Positions 17,332 to 25,023 of a DNA stretch of 64,000 bases are shown here, one piece after another; the stretch's first letter is position 1, and the number at the start of each line of letters is the position of its first letter. Source of the stretch: Arthrobacter sp. H-02-3 (GTDB taxonomy: Bacteria; Actinomycetota; Actinomycetes; Actinomycetales; Micrococcaceae). The notes below the pieces were generated by a model. The model made no database searches and was not told where the DNA came from. It worked only from the letters and a program-made list of their open reading frames with translations. Made by a program: the position numbers and the translations under genes. The DNA lies in the NCBI RefSeq assembly GCF_003097355.1, contig NZ_PYUI01000006.1, positions 124,001 to 188,000 on the forward strand, given 5' to 3'.

Positions 17332-18651
17332 TCAGGAGGGCCGACGTTTTGCCGCGGAAGGCCCGTCCCTTCGAGCGCGAAGGACGAGCAGCATGGCCAG
17401 TCCTGCCAGGGTGACGGCGCCGAATCCGATGATGGCGGACGAGATGCCGAAGGCTTCCGCGCCCAGCCCCAGCAGGGCCGAACCGAACGGGGTGGTGCCG
17501 GCCAGCAGCAGCACGAACAGGCTCATGACCCGGCCGCGGAGCCGGTCCGGCGTGAGTCCTTGGAGACGGGTGTTGACTGTGGTCGTGAACACCGTGCCGC
17601 TGAGGCCGGCCAGGGCCATGAGCCCCAGACTCACCGGGTAGGACTGCGAGATGCCCAGGAGGATCAAAATCGCTGCAAGGACAGCGCCCGAGACGATCAT
17701 CCGGCGATCGTTGCTGCCGCCTACAACGACCAGGCCGATGCCGGCTACCAGGGAACCGGCACCGAACGCCGACATGAGCGCGCCGAAGCCGACGGACGCC
17801 ACGTTCAGCACGTCGCGGGCCAGCAACGGCGCTGCCACCGGCCAGTTGTAGCCGAATGTCCCCACCACGGCCAAGGCCCCAAGGACAAAGAGGACGGCGG
17901 GGGTGTGGAGGACATACTGCAGGCCCTCGCGCAGGGCGCCGTGACGGGCCGGTTTGCTCCGGGAGAGGCGAAGCTCGCCGGTGCGCAGGACCAGCAACGC
18001 GGTCAGTGCCGCGGCAAAGCTGGCCGCGTTCATGAAAAAGACCGCCGCGGCCGAAAGCTGGGCGACCGCCAGCCCGCCAAGGGCGAAGCCGATCATCCGG
18101 CTGGAATTGAACTGCACACTGTTCATGGCCACGGCATCCGGCACCAGCGTGAGGCCCACCATCTCGGGGACAAACGCCTGCTGTGCGGGATTGTTGAACG
18201 CGTTGGAGACTCCAAGGATGAACGCCAGGAGGGCTAGTTGCCAGATTTGCGGGGACCCGGTCAGGGCGAGAAAGCCAAGGACAAGCGCCTGCACCGTGGC
18301 GAGGGCCTGGGCTGCCAGCATTATTGTGCGCTTCGGGAAGCGATCGGCCAGGACTCCCGCCGGCAGCACGAACAGCAGCAGCGGCAGGAACTGCAACGTG
18401 GTCACCAGACCCAGCACTGCCGGTGACCCGCTGATGTCCAGCACAAGCCAGGCCATCGCCACCATCTGCATCCAGGTGCCCGTGCCGGAGATGAGCTGCC
18501 CCGTCCAAAAGAGCGCAAAGTTCCGCACCCGCAGCGCCCGCAATAGGTCAACCGCACGCCGCGGAGGCGGAGCCCCGGGCGCCATTCCGGGCACCGGCGG
18601 GCCCGTGCTGTCAGGGCCCGCGCTGTCCGGACTCAGGCTGTCAGGCGGCAT
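17332..18651 (-). CDS. MFS efflux transporter, DHA3/EntS-like
   Basis: Drug- or siderophore-type exporter of about 439 residues with twelve membrane helices. The first cytoplasmic segment NFALFWTGQLISGTGTWMQM and the loop LADRFPKRTIMLAAQALATV are the MFS_3 signatures. I chose the ATG at 18651 (GAGAGG upstream); the extended reading to 18903 translates arginine-rich out-of-frame sequence over the PadR gene. The N-terminal ~35 residues are Pro/Ser/Gly rich. It follows padR in the same direction with an 83-base gap, so the pair is a classic PadR-controlled efflux operon. The exported compound is unknown. Confidence 0.9.
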   Translation of the reverse strand: MPPDSLSPDSAGPDSTGPPVPGMAPGAPPPRRAVDLLRALRVRNFALFWTGQLISGTGTWMQMVAMAWLVLDISGSPAVLGLVTTLQFLPLLLFVLPAGVLADRFPKRTIMLAAQALATVQALVLGFLALTGSPQIWQLALLAFILGVSNAFNNPAQQAFVPEMVGLTLVPDAVAMNSVQFNSSRMIGFALGGLAVAQLSAAAVFFMNAASFAAALTALLVLRTGELRLSRSKPARHGALREGLQYVLHTPAVLFVLGALAVVGTFGYNWPVAAPLLARDVLNVASVGFGALMSAFGAGSLVAGIGLVVVGGSNDRRMIVSGAVLAAILILLGISQSYPVSLGLMALAGLSGTVFTTTVNTRLQGLTPDRLRGRVMSLFVLLLAGTTPFGSALLGLGAEAFGISSAIIGFGAVTLAGLAMLLVLRARRDGPSAAKRRPS

Positions 18652-18734
18652 CACCGATCTGCCTCTCCATGGGTTCCCCGCCGCATGAGCTCTTCGCGCC
18701 GGTTTCTCCCGACGAAGGCTCCGGAATGCGGGGT

Positions 18735-19364
18735 CTAGTCGGCGAGGATGTGGTACAGCGCGCGGCGGGTTTCGTCGATTTTCTCCATCGCGGCATTGCG
18801 CTGTTCCTCGGTGGCCGAGAAGCGGAACTGGTGGATGACGCCCATGAGCTTTCCTACGCTCTGGTGAAATGCCGGTCCGGATCCCTGGGGATCGGTGTTC
18901 CACGCATTGTCCAGCTCCTCGGCGTGGTCGGCTACATAGGCCTTGCCCGCATCGGTGAGAGTGAATTCCGTGCGCCGGCCTTCACTGACGGGCGTGATGA
19001 GTTCTTCATCAACGAGCTGCTGCAGCGTCGGGTAGACGGAGCCCGGGCTTGGACGCCAGGCCCCGGACGTCTTCTCCGCGATTGTCTTGATCAGGCCGTA
19101 GCCGTTGGATGGTGATTCGGCCAGGAGGGAGAGAATCGCCGAACGAACATCGCCCTTGTTGGCCCGACGTGAACCGCCGGGACCAAACCCGGGACCAAAC
19201 CCGGGGCCAAAGCCCGGCCCGGGACCGGGCCCGAATCCTGGCCCAAACCCGCGGCCCGGCCCGAAACCGCCGTGTCCGTGGGGTCCGCGGCGGCTTCTGC
19301 CGCGCCCGAAGCGTCCCTGGGCGGGTCCGCCGTCCGTGAATTTGTCGTCGTGAATGCCTTTCAT
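18735..19364 (-). CDS. PadR-family regulator with a Gly/Phe/Pro-rich N-tail
   Basis: Repressor of 209 residues. The PadR winged helix (about 70-145) contains SAILSLLAESPSNGYGLIKTI and WRPSPGSVYPTLQQLVDEEL, and a C-terminal dimerisation helix follows (about 160-205). The first ~65 residues are unusual: a His/Arg segment followed by tandem FGPG repeats. The DNA of this stretch (about 19175-19270) is a low-complexity repeat prone to slippage. It probably controls itself and the downstream MFS gene through the palindrome at 19431-19440. Confidence 0.9.
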   Translation of the reverse strand: MKGIHDDKFTDGGPAQGRFGRGRSRRGPHGHGGFGPGRGFGPGFGPGPGPGFGPGFGPGFGPGGSRRANKGDVRSAILSLLAESPSNGYGLIKTIAEKTSGAWRPSPGSVYPTLQQLVDEELITPVSEGRRTEFTLTDAGKAYVADHAEELDNAWNTDPQGSGPAFHQSVGKLMGVIHQFRFSATEEQRNAAMEKIDETRRALYHILAD

Positions 19365-19430
19365 ACCGGCATCGTCCTTCCGTTTGAGGTGCGTTCCTCA
19401 GATGATCACCGATCCTTCGGCGATAGTTAA

Positions 19431-19440
19431 CGATATATCG
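19431..19440. promoter_or_regulatory. Candidate PadR operator
   Basis: A perfect palindrome CGATATATCG, AT-rich in a GC-rich context, 66 bases before the padR start and close to GTTAAC. PadR proteins bind ATAT-centred inverted repeats, so this is the probable autoregulatory site. It also lies only about 45 bases beyond the stop of the small membrane gene. Confidence 0.55.
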
Positions 19441-19486
19441 AAGACTGTCGCCGGTCAACGGTCAATTTAGCTGGATGATCGTCAGC

Positions 19487-19639
19487 TCAGCCCTTCCGCG
19501 GGCTCTCCTGTGTCCACGGCGTGTCGCCCGGGACCTCCCAGGTGGTGCCGAGGATGGCGGTCAAGGCCATGGCGACCAGCGCCGCCTTGAGTCCGGTGCC
19601 GCCGGCCGTCAGCGGCGGGATGGGGCGGTAGACGATCAT
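19487..19639 (-). CDS. Small single-pass membrane protein (50 residues)
   Basis: A short reading frame of 50 residues starting MIVYRPIPPLTAGG and ending WTQESPRKG. A strong ribosome site (AAGGAGG, 6 bases before ATG) supports it. The centre (about residues 17-34, LKAALVAMALTAILG) is one hydrophobic helix, followed by TTWEVPGDTPW. It reads in the same direction as padR and could be co-transcribed upstream of it, though the PadR palindrome lies between. No family is recognised. It would be easy to miss with a length cut-off. Confidence 0.7.
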   Translation of the reverse strand: MIVYRPIPPLTAGGTGLKAALVAMALTAILGTTWEVPGDTPWTQESPRKG

Positions 19640-20011
19640 CGGGGTCCTCCTTGGAGCGGTGTTCCTGTAACCACTTTCCTGCCGCGGAATTGTCGGGGGC
19701 TGAGGGGAACCTTTGCCCTGGCTGTGCAGCGGCCTGTCAGGCGTCGCCGGCGAAAAGGCTCACAGTCTGTTCACAGCGGCGCGACAGACGGTCGACAGTC
19801 CCGGGTTTGAGGATGGGGACACAGCTTGACCGGGACTCCGGGGGGCGGACGCAGCATCGGGGGTGCGTCCGCCCCAAGCCCACGAATGCCAGCCGGCGTC
19901 CCCTGGCGGCCCCGGCCGGCAGTGGACGTTCACGGAAGACATGAGTACACGTTCGCCCGCAGGTCAGGCGGGAGGTCGACACAGGCAATAACGACGAGAT
20001 CAGGATGACCC
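19640..20011. other. Divergent intergenic region with a strong orphan hairpin
   Basis: Promoter region for the small membrane gene and the HtrA gene. At 19842-19875 lies a perfect 12-base stem GGGGCGGACGCA / TGCGTCCGCCCC with a 10-base loop, 136 bases before the htrA start. No gene ends next to it, so it is not an ordinary terminator. It may be a structured leader element or an attenuator. No other coding or RNA gene is evident here. Confidence 0.6.
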
Positions 20012-21268
20012 ATGAGCGAGCACGACCATCTCACGAACAGCGACAACGCACGAGCCGGTGCAGACCCGGCACGGCAGGAGGCGCCCCGGGCCGGAACAGT
20101 CGCGGCAACCGGCCGGAAACCCGGGAAGCGGGTTGGCACCGGCGTGTTCGTTGCCTGCCTGGTGGCCGCTGGTGCCTTCGGCGGGGGTGTGGCTGCAGCG
20201 GCGACGTCGATCTGGAACACCGCAGCCCCGGCAGCCGGCACCACCCAAACGACCCAATACACGCCGGTGATTGTCAACAATCCCGAGAGCGTCAACGCCG
20301 TGACAGCGGCCGCACAGAAGGCCTCGCCCAGTGTGGTGACCATCAGCGCCAGCTCCGGCACTTCCGGCGGTACCGGATCGGGCATCATTCTGGACACGTC
20401 CGGCAACATTCTGACCAATACCCACGTGGTCACCCTGGACGGACAGGCCGCGAACGCGGCCATTGAGGTTCGGACGAACGACGGCAAGGTCTACCCCGGG
20501 ACCATTGTCGGAACGGATCCGCTCTCGGACCTGGCCATCGTCCACATCACTGCCCCGGGGCTGGTGGCGGCATCCCTGGGCGACTCCGGCAAGGTCAAGG
20601 TCGGTGACACCGCCATTGCTATCGGAGCACCCCTGGGGCTGAGCGGAACGGTGACGGACGGCGTCGTTTCGGCAGCAAACCGCACCATCGAGACCGCTTC
20701 CTCGGCCGCGCCCGGCTCGCAGAGCGGGTCCTCCGGTGCCGCGCAGGATTCCATCAGCATCAACGTCATCCAAACGGATGCGGCCATCAACCCGGGAAAC
20801 TCCGGCGGCGCCTTGGTGAACACCAGCGGCGAGATCATCGGAGTCAACGTGGCCATCGCCTCGGCCGGATCCACGTCCTCCTCCTCAGCCCAGTCGGGGA
20901 ACATCGGCGTCGGCTTCTCCATCCCGGTCAACAACGCGAAACGCGTCGCCCAGGAGATCATCGGCACAGGCACGGCCACGCACGGCCAGCTCGGCCTCTC
21001 GGTGCAGGACAAGGCCGCGGGAACCTCGTCGGGATTCACGACCGGGGCAGAGGTGGCTGCCGTGACCCCGGGCTCCGCGGCGGACAAGGCCGGCTTGAAA
21101 GCCGGCGACGTGATTACCGAGCTGGGCGGCCGGACTGTGACTGATGCTTCCGAGCTCACGGCGGCAGCGCGGGAACAGGCCGCCGGGGCCACCGTCAAGG
21201 CCACTTTCGACCGCGACGGCGGGCAGCACAGCACTGACGTCACCCTCGGCGCGGCCACCGCGGGCTGA
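20012..21268 (+). CDS. Membrane-anchored HtrA-type serine protease with PDZ domain
   Basis: Envelope quality-control protease of 418 residues. A cytoplasmic tail (1-40) precedes one membrane helix (about 43-64). A trypsin-like domain follows (about 95-315) with His138 (ILTNTHVV), Asp173 (DPLSDLAIV) and Ser264 (INPGNSGGAL), and one C-terminal PDZ domain (about 325-415, VTPGSAADKAGLKAGDVITE). The topology places the protease outside the membrane. A Ser/Gly/Thr linker interrupts the protease domain around residue 230-243. Homologues degrade or process misfolded secreted proteins. DUF1003 follows in the same direction. Confidence 0.93.
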   Translation: MSEHDHLTNSDNARAGADPARQEAPRAGTVAATGRKPGKRVGTGVFVACLVAAGAFGGGVAAAATSIWNTAAPAAGTTQTTQYTPVIVNNPESVNAVTAAAQKASPSVVTISASSGTSGGTGSGIILDTSGNILTNTHVVTLDGQAANAAIEVRTNDGKVYPGTIVGTDPLSDLAIVHITAPGLVAASLGDSGKVKVGDTAIAIGAPLGLSGTVTDGVVSAANRTIETASSAAPGSQSGSSGAAQDSISINVIQTDAAINPGNSGGALVNTSGEIIGVNVAIASAGSTSSSSAQSGNIGVGFSIPVNNAKRVAQEIIGTGTATHGQLGLSVQDKAAGTSSGFTTGAEVAAVTPGSAADKAGLKAGDVITELGGRTVTDASELTAAAREQAAGATVKATFDRDGGQHSTDVTLGAATAG

Positions 21269-21317
21269 CGCCGCGGCCCGCCGGGCCCACATCGGAGTCC
21301 CGGCGTTAGGGTGGGGC

Positions 21318-21755
21318 ATGATCGATAAGCGAAAGACCTGGCACGAAACCCATAAGGAATCCTTGACGCGGGGCCAACGGGCTGCGGATGTCATGCGGAA
21401 CGGGATGGGCAGCTGGCCGTTCGTCGGCGATTTCATCGGCTTCATGATCGTGTGGGCGGCAGTCAACAGCTGGGCGCTGGCGAACAACGCCTGGGATCCG
21501 TATCCGTATATTCTGTTGAATCTCTTTCTTTCGATGCTGGCGGGGCTGCAGGGAGCGATTCTTCTGATCGCGGCCAAGCGGCAGGACGCGATTGCCGCAG
21601 CGATGGCCCAGCACGACCGCGACACCAACGTGAAGTCCAAGGAGGAGATCGACCTGCTGATGGCCATCAACAGTCAACAGCTGGAGATCCTTCGCGAGCT
21701 GCGGGCCCTTGCGGGCGCCGGAAACGTCAGGATTGATGCCGGCGCCGGCGCTTAG
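21318..21755 (+). CDS. DUF1003 family membrane protein
   Basis: A 145-residue protein with two membrane helices (FVGDFIGFMIVWAAVNSWAL and YILLNLFLSMLAGLQGAIL) followed by a charged helical tail (RQDAIAAAMAQHDRDTNVKS). This is the DUF1003 pattern, whose members are small two-helix proteins of unknown function. The N-terminal KESLTRGQRAADVMRNGMGSW is also typical. The ATG at 21318 has GTGGGG upstream; longer readings run back into the htrA gene. It may be co-transcribed with htrA, 49 bases away. Confidence 0.88.
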   Translation: MIDKRKTWHETHKESLTRGQRAADVMRNGMGSWPFVGDFIGFMIVWAAVNSWALANNAWDPYPYILLNLFLSMLAGLQGAILLIAAKRQDAIAAAMAQHDRDTNVKSKEEIDLLMAINSQQLEILRELRALAGAGNVRIDAGAGA

Positions 21756-21768
21756 GGTTTCTCGACCG

Positions 21769-22482
21769 TCAGAGTTTGGCCGGAGCTTCCGGCAGCGAGA
21801 GGCGCGCGGCCAGGCCTGAGAGCAGGATGGTGATTCCTTCATCCAGTTCAGCCATCCCGTCGTAGTCGACGAGCACCGGGGCGAGGGCGCGGAGGTGAGG
21901 GAAGTCCTTCGGTGGCAGGCGGTGCAGGCCCAGGCGGAGAAGCGCTTCGTTTTCGTCGGGGTCAACGATGAATTCCTGCAGTTCGTTGAGGATGTGCCCG
22001 TAAAGGAATCCGTAGTAGGCGCGGTAGACGTGCAGTGCATCGGCGGGCGCGAATCCGGCGTCGATCAGCAGGGACAGGATCTGCTCCAGCGGCCGCAGTG
22101 TCCCAAGCGGCCTGAGGCCCAAGGGCGTTGATAGGGGCCGGGTCACGAGGAGGGGCACAACATTGGGGTGCCGGAGCGCCAGGAGCCGCAGGTCGTGGGC
22201 AATGCGGCGGAGCTGCGCCTGCCAGTCGGGATCATCGGGAAAGATGGCCAGTTCATTCAGGACGAGTTCTGAGACTCCGTCCAGCAGTGCTGCGCGGTTT
22301 TCGGCGTAGCGGTACAGGCCCATGGGATCCCGTCCCAGTTCCTGGCCGAGCCTGCGCATGGTGAGGGCGTCGAGTCCTTCAGCGTCCACCAGGGCCAGCG
22401 CCGCGGACAGAACAATCTCACGACTGAGCCGCTTCTTCTTGCCGGTTGCCGCTGGGGGCGCCGGGTTCGCTTCGGGCGACAT
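21769..22482 (-). CDS. TetR/AcrR-family regulator
   Basis: Repressor of about 237 residues. The N-terminal helix-turn-helix reads SREIVLSAALALVDAEGL and DALTMRRLGQELGRDPMGLY, and a TetR_C-type ligand domain follows (about 90-235, YRAYYGFLYGHILNELQEF). I chose the ATG at 22482; a longer reading to 22602 would cover the operator palindromes and has no ribosome site. Its own promoter contains an unusually clear set of inverted repeats (22544-22574). No obvious target gene is adjacent other than itself and the divergent small genes. Confidence 0.9.
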   Translation of the reverse strand: MSPEANPAPPAATGKKKRLSREIVLSAALALVDAEGLDALTMRRLGQELGRDPMGLYRYAENRAALLDGVSELVLNELAIFPDDPDWQAQLRRIAHDLRLLALRHPNVVPLLVTRPLSTPLGLRPLGTLRPLEQILSLLIDAGFAPADALHVYRAYYGFLYGHILNELQEFIVDPDENEALLRLGLHRLPPKDFPHLRALAPVLVDYDGMAELDEGITILLSGLAARLSLPEAPAKL

Positions 22483-22543
22483 CGTGTTCCGTTCGGGTCG
22501 GGGACAAGTCACGCTGCCAGGACAATAGACAGGTTGCTTAATA

Positions 22544-22574
22544 TGTAGTCTACGCCTACAGTCTACATTGTAGA
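22544..22574. promoter_or_regulatory. TetR operator array
   Basis: A perfect 15-base palindrome GTCTACA-T-TGTAGAC (22560-22574) with an adjoining TAGTCTACG half site (about 22545-22553) upstream. Three copies of GTCTAC/GTAGAC fall in 30 bases, 62-92 bases before the TetR start. This is the arrangement of an autoregulated TetR repressor, and it could also control the divergent gene starting at 22753. Confidence 0.75.
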
Positions 22575-22752
22575 CAAGTTGCTTGGCTGACCTCCGCGGC
22601 ACGTGGATTTCCGGCCCGATAACCTTCTATCCCCGGATCTGCGGCGACGCAGCAGCCCGGGATCATGCTTCGACGCCGCGTGCACGGCCTTGAAGTCCAG
22701 CTGCTGTAGCCACACGGCGGCACAGACTGCACCGCGAGGAAACGAGCCACAC

Positions 22753-23010
22753 ATGGCAACTTCTCACTATGACCAATTCCTGCAGGAAGCCACCACCCGT
22801 GACCCTGCATCCGATCGCGCACTGGGCCGGGACCCGCTCTACGGGCTGTACACCAGCTGGTGCTTCCTGAGCCAGGCCGCGCCCCGCTCCGAAGACGCAT
22901 TCTGGGCGGCCATGAAGAAGAAACAGGTCCACCCTAAGGGCACCGGCCTCCGCATGAAAGGCCCGGCCGCGGCGGACTACATCCTGGCCAGCTACCCGGT
23001 CCTGGTCTGA
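22753..23010 (+). CDS. Small hypothetical protein (85 residues)
   Basis: A soluble protein of 85 residues beginning MATSHYDQFLQEATTRD. A ribosome site (GAGGAAA) supports the ATG at 22753. It is rich in aromatic residues in the middle (LYGLYTSWCFLSQAAPRSED) with a basic segment MKKKQVHPKGTGLRMKG. I do not recognise a domain. It is followed 5 bases after its stop by another small gene in the same direction, so the two probably form an operon, possibly controlled by the TetR palindromes about 180 bases upstream. Confidence 0.7.
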   Translation: MATSHYDQFLQEATTRDPASDRALGRDPLYGLYTSWCFLSQAAPRSEDAFWAAMKKKQVHPKGTGLRMKGPAAADYILASYPVLV

Positions 23011-23015
23011 GCCGG

Positions 23016-23294
23016 ATGTCAATCACGTCCAACACTTACCTGCCCCGGGACGCCCATCAGCCCCGGGGCCGCCGGCCCTGGTGCGCGAGCTGCGACACCG
23101 ACCGGCACCTGACCGCGGACTCCGTCACCATGATGAATCCGCGGCAGGAGACCCTTGCCGCCGCCATCAGCTGCACCCAGTGCGGCAACTCGCATGTGGT
23201 GGCTACGACTGCGGCCTTCCTCGCAGCCATCCCGGGATGGGACGGGGACAGTGGCGGCTCCGTACGCCGCGACGACGCCTACCGCCACTGCTAG
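23016..23294 (+). CDS. Small protein with a zinc-ribbon-like double CxxC
   Basis: A 92-residue protein with paired cysteines CASCD (about residue 23) and CTQCG (about residue 53). The spacing suggests one four-cysteine zinc ribbon. The rest shows no recognised domain. It starts 5 bases after the preceding stop, so translation is probably coupled. Function unknown; such ribbons often bind protein or nucleic acid. Confidence 0.65.
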   Translation: MSITSNTYLPRDAHQPRGRRPWCASCDTDRHLTADSVTMMNPRQETLAAAISCTQCGNSHVVATTAAFLAAIPGWDGDSGGSVRRDDAYRHC

Positions 23295-23376
23295 GAGCCG
23301 ATGTCCGCGGTGGAGCCGGCCAGCGCCCTGCCCAAAATGCCATCCGCGACCTCTGGCGTGGCTTAGGCTTTACGGC

Positions 23377-23529
23377 ATGGGACTAATAATCACACTACTT
23401 ATCATTTGGCTCCTTCTTTCGATCCTTGGCTTCGCCGTGAAGGGCCTGCTTTGGCTGGCCATCATCGGCTTGGTGCTGCTCGTGGCCACGGCTGTTTGGG
23501 GCTGGGTGAAGCGGAAGGCCAAGGCCTGA
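23377..23529 (+). CDS. Very small hydrophobic protein (50 residues)
   Basis: A 50-residue protein that is almost all membrane: two short hydrophobic helices (LIITLLIIWLLLSILGFAV and LLWLAIIGLVLLVATAVWGW) and a basic end KRKAKA, so the C-terminus should face the cytoplasm. Similar tiny proteins are frequent in actinobacteria and have no assigned role. No clear ribosome site is present before the ATG, so it may be leaderless or read from the TAGGCT region just upstream. A strong terminator follows. Confidence 0.7.
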   Translation: MGLIITLLIIWLLLSILGFAVKGLLWLAIIGLVLLVATAVWGWVKRKAKA

Positions 23530-23549
23530 GGCTCAACTGATCTCCTTGG

Positions 23550-23590
23550 GCGGCGGCCGGTCCAACACACACGGGACCGGCCGCCGCTTT
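23550..23590 (+). terminator. Intrinsic terminator after the small-gene group
   Basis: A perfect 14-base stem GCGGCGGCCGGTCC / GGACCGGCCGCCGC followed by TTT, 21 bases past the stop of the hydrophobic protein gene. Confidence 0.8.
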
Positions 23591-23849
23591 CGTGTATGCC
23601 CTGACTTTGCGGGGCGCTGTGGGCGTCGCTGTTGCCCATTGCCGGAAGCCAGCGGCCGCCGGTGCGCACGGAGCGGGCCAGCATGGAATCCCACGTGTTG
23701 ATGGCGTACTCGTCGTCGGCGCTCCACGGACCGGTCCACACTTCGACTGCGTCGGCTTTGTCGTATCCGAACTTCCAGCGGCAGGCGGGCCAGGCTACGG
23801 CTGGTGCTTCGTGTGGGCTTCCGGTGTCCAGGTAGCTGGGGTGATTCTG
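23591..23849 (-). pseudogene. Remnant of a CehA/McbA-type metallohydrolase
   Basis: On the minus strand, in a frame different from the overlapping amidohydrolase gene, about 85 codons read as the C-terminal part of a PHP/CehA-McbA family phosphoesterase. NHPSYLDTG comes first, then DAVEVWTGPWS, then a helix NTWDSMLARSVRTGGR, and finally the metal-binding GNSDAH. The order and spacing match the family, but there is no start, no N-terminal metal-binding His cluster and no complete domain. The upstream part is replaced by the 3-prime end of the nitrilase gene. I read this as a deletion that fused the nitrilase end to a dead hydrolase. It could instead be read as noise, but the motif run makes that unlikely. 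Confidence 0.6.
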
Positions 23850-24679
23850 CCGCCATAGATGGGGAGCTCGATGGGAGGGTCATCGGTCCGGAACTGCGAC
23901 CACATCCGGTTCAATCCTGCAGTACCTTCTGAACGGACCCGCCCCGGGTGCCCCATGTCCAGCGCTGCGGAGAGCACGCAGGGGGAGTCGTCCGGGGCTT
24001 CGGACAGGACGGCGCCCTCGGGGTCCACGATGATGCTGCGTCCCTGGCCGGTGGGCCCGGCGCAGTTGACGCTGATCATGAACACCTGGTTGACGATTGC
24101 GTTGGCGCGGGCGAGGATCAGCTCCTGGGCCCGGTCCGGGGTGGTGGTCTTGACGACATTGATGATGACGTCGGCTCCCATCCAGGCCAGCTGGCGGGTG
24201 ACCTCGGGGAACCAGGCGTCGTAGCAGATGGACAGGCCGGCCCTGCCGAATCCGGGTAGATCGACCGTCACAAAAGTGTCTCCGGGGTCGTAGGGTTCGA
24301 ACGGGCGCCAGGGGAAAATCTTTCGGTAGCTTGCCGCCAGGGCACCCTCGGGGGAGAGGACCAGGGACGTGTTGAACAGCTGTCCATGCGGCCCGCGTTC
24401 GCAGATGCTCCCGGGGACCAGCCAGAGCTTGAGGTCTCCGGCGAGTTGCCGCAACTCATTGACGAGCGGCCCGTCGAGCGGCTGCGCGGCCTCCTGGAGC
24501 GCTTCGGATCGTTGTCTGTCCGGGATTCCGTCGCTGAACAGGTGGAGTTCGGGAAAGACCATCAGCTGCGTTTCGGGCACGTCCGCCAAGACGCGAGCGG
24601 CTTCATCGGCGAACGCGGGGAAGGGCTCACCGATCGGGCGCGGAGGGGCCTGGACGGCTGCAACGGCAAGGTGGGACAT
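23795..24679 (-). CDS. Carbon-nitrogen hydrolase (nitrilase superfamily)
   Basis: Cytoplasmic amidase- or carbamoylase-like enzyme of 294 residues. The Glu-Lys-Cys triad is visible: Glu in MVFPELHLFSDG (about residue 44), Lys in YRKIFPWRPFEP, and Cys in LSICYDAWFPEVTRQL. The second half carries NVVKTTTPDR and VFMISVNCAGPTGQGRSIIV. The last ~16 residues (from ITPATWTPEAH) are read out of frame through a metallohydrolase remnant, so the native tail was probably replaced. Divergent from an NCS1 permease, it may hydrolyse an amide, ureido or ring-opened product of the imported nucleobase or hydantoin; that link is inferred. Confidence 0.88.
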   Translation of the reverse strand: MSHLAVAAVQAPPRPIGEPFPAFADEAARVLADVPETQLMVFPELHLFSDGIPDRQRSEALQEAAQPLDGPLVNELRQLAGDLKLWLVPGSICERGPHGQLFNTSLVLSPEGALAASYRKIFPWRPFEPYDPGDTFVTVDLPGFGRAGLSICYDAWFPEVTRQLAWMGADVIINVVKTTTPDRAQELILARANAIVNQVFMISVNCAGPTGQGRSIIVDPEGAVLSEAPDDSPCVLSAALDMGHPGRVRSEGTAGLNRMWSQFRTDDPPIELPIYGGRITPATWTPEAHTKHQP

Positions 24680-25023
24680 CAGCGGTTACCTTCGAACGGA
24701 CGGTTACGGGAGAAGGCCGACGGCGGGATCGGCTCCCATCGCCCGCTCCGCTTCCGGCCGCCCGCCGGTCTGTGGGGCAAGAGACCCGATGATGCCTGCC
24801 GTTGAGCCCAGTAGTGCCCTCCGGCAGCTCTTGACATTCGCACAATATGGCGACCACGATTCTGTCATCCCCACCCGGGGAACGACACGATTCGAGTTTA
24901 CTCTCGTCCGCGATCTGCATGTGATTCGCTTCATGCCCTCTCGGCGACCCCGCGGGTTCCGGTCGCCGAACCCCTCAGCCCCGCACCGATGCTGGCAGCA
25001 TCGCACGATCCAGGAGACAAGTC
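24680..25023. other. Divergent promoter region, nitrilase/NCS1 permease
   Basis: A non-coding stretch of about 340 bases between divergent starts. It holds a TTGACA-like -35 at 24831, a direct repeat CGGTTAC at 24683 and 24701 near the nitrilase start, and a perfect palindrome at 24987-25003 before the permease. I see no open reading frame or RNA gene here. Confidence 0.5.
24987..25003. promoter_or_regulatory. Palindromic operator in front of the NCS1 permease
   Basis: A perfect 17-base palindrome CGATGCTG-G-CAGCATCG lies 20 bases before the permease ATG and 7 bases before its ribosome site (AGGAGA). A protein bound here would block initiation. Alternatively it is a short hairpin in the leader. 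No regulator gene is adjacent. Confidence 0.5.

Noticed and set aside
19175..19270. Short tandem repeats that might be a CRISPR array or VNTR
   Set aside because: The units are about 12 bases with no unique spacers, and they encode the FGPG tail of the PadR protein, so they are coding low-complexity repeats.
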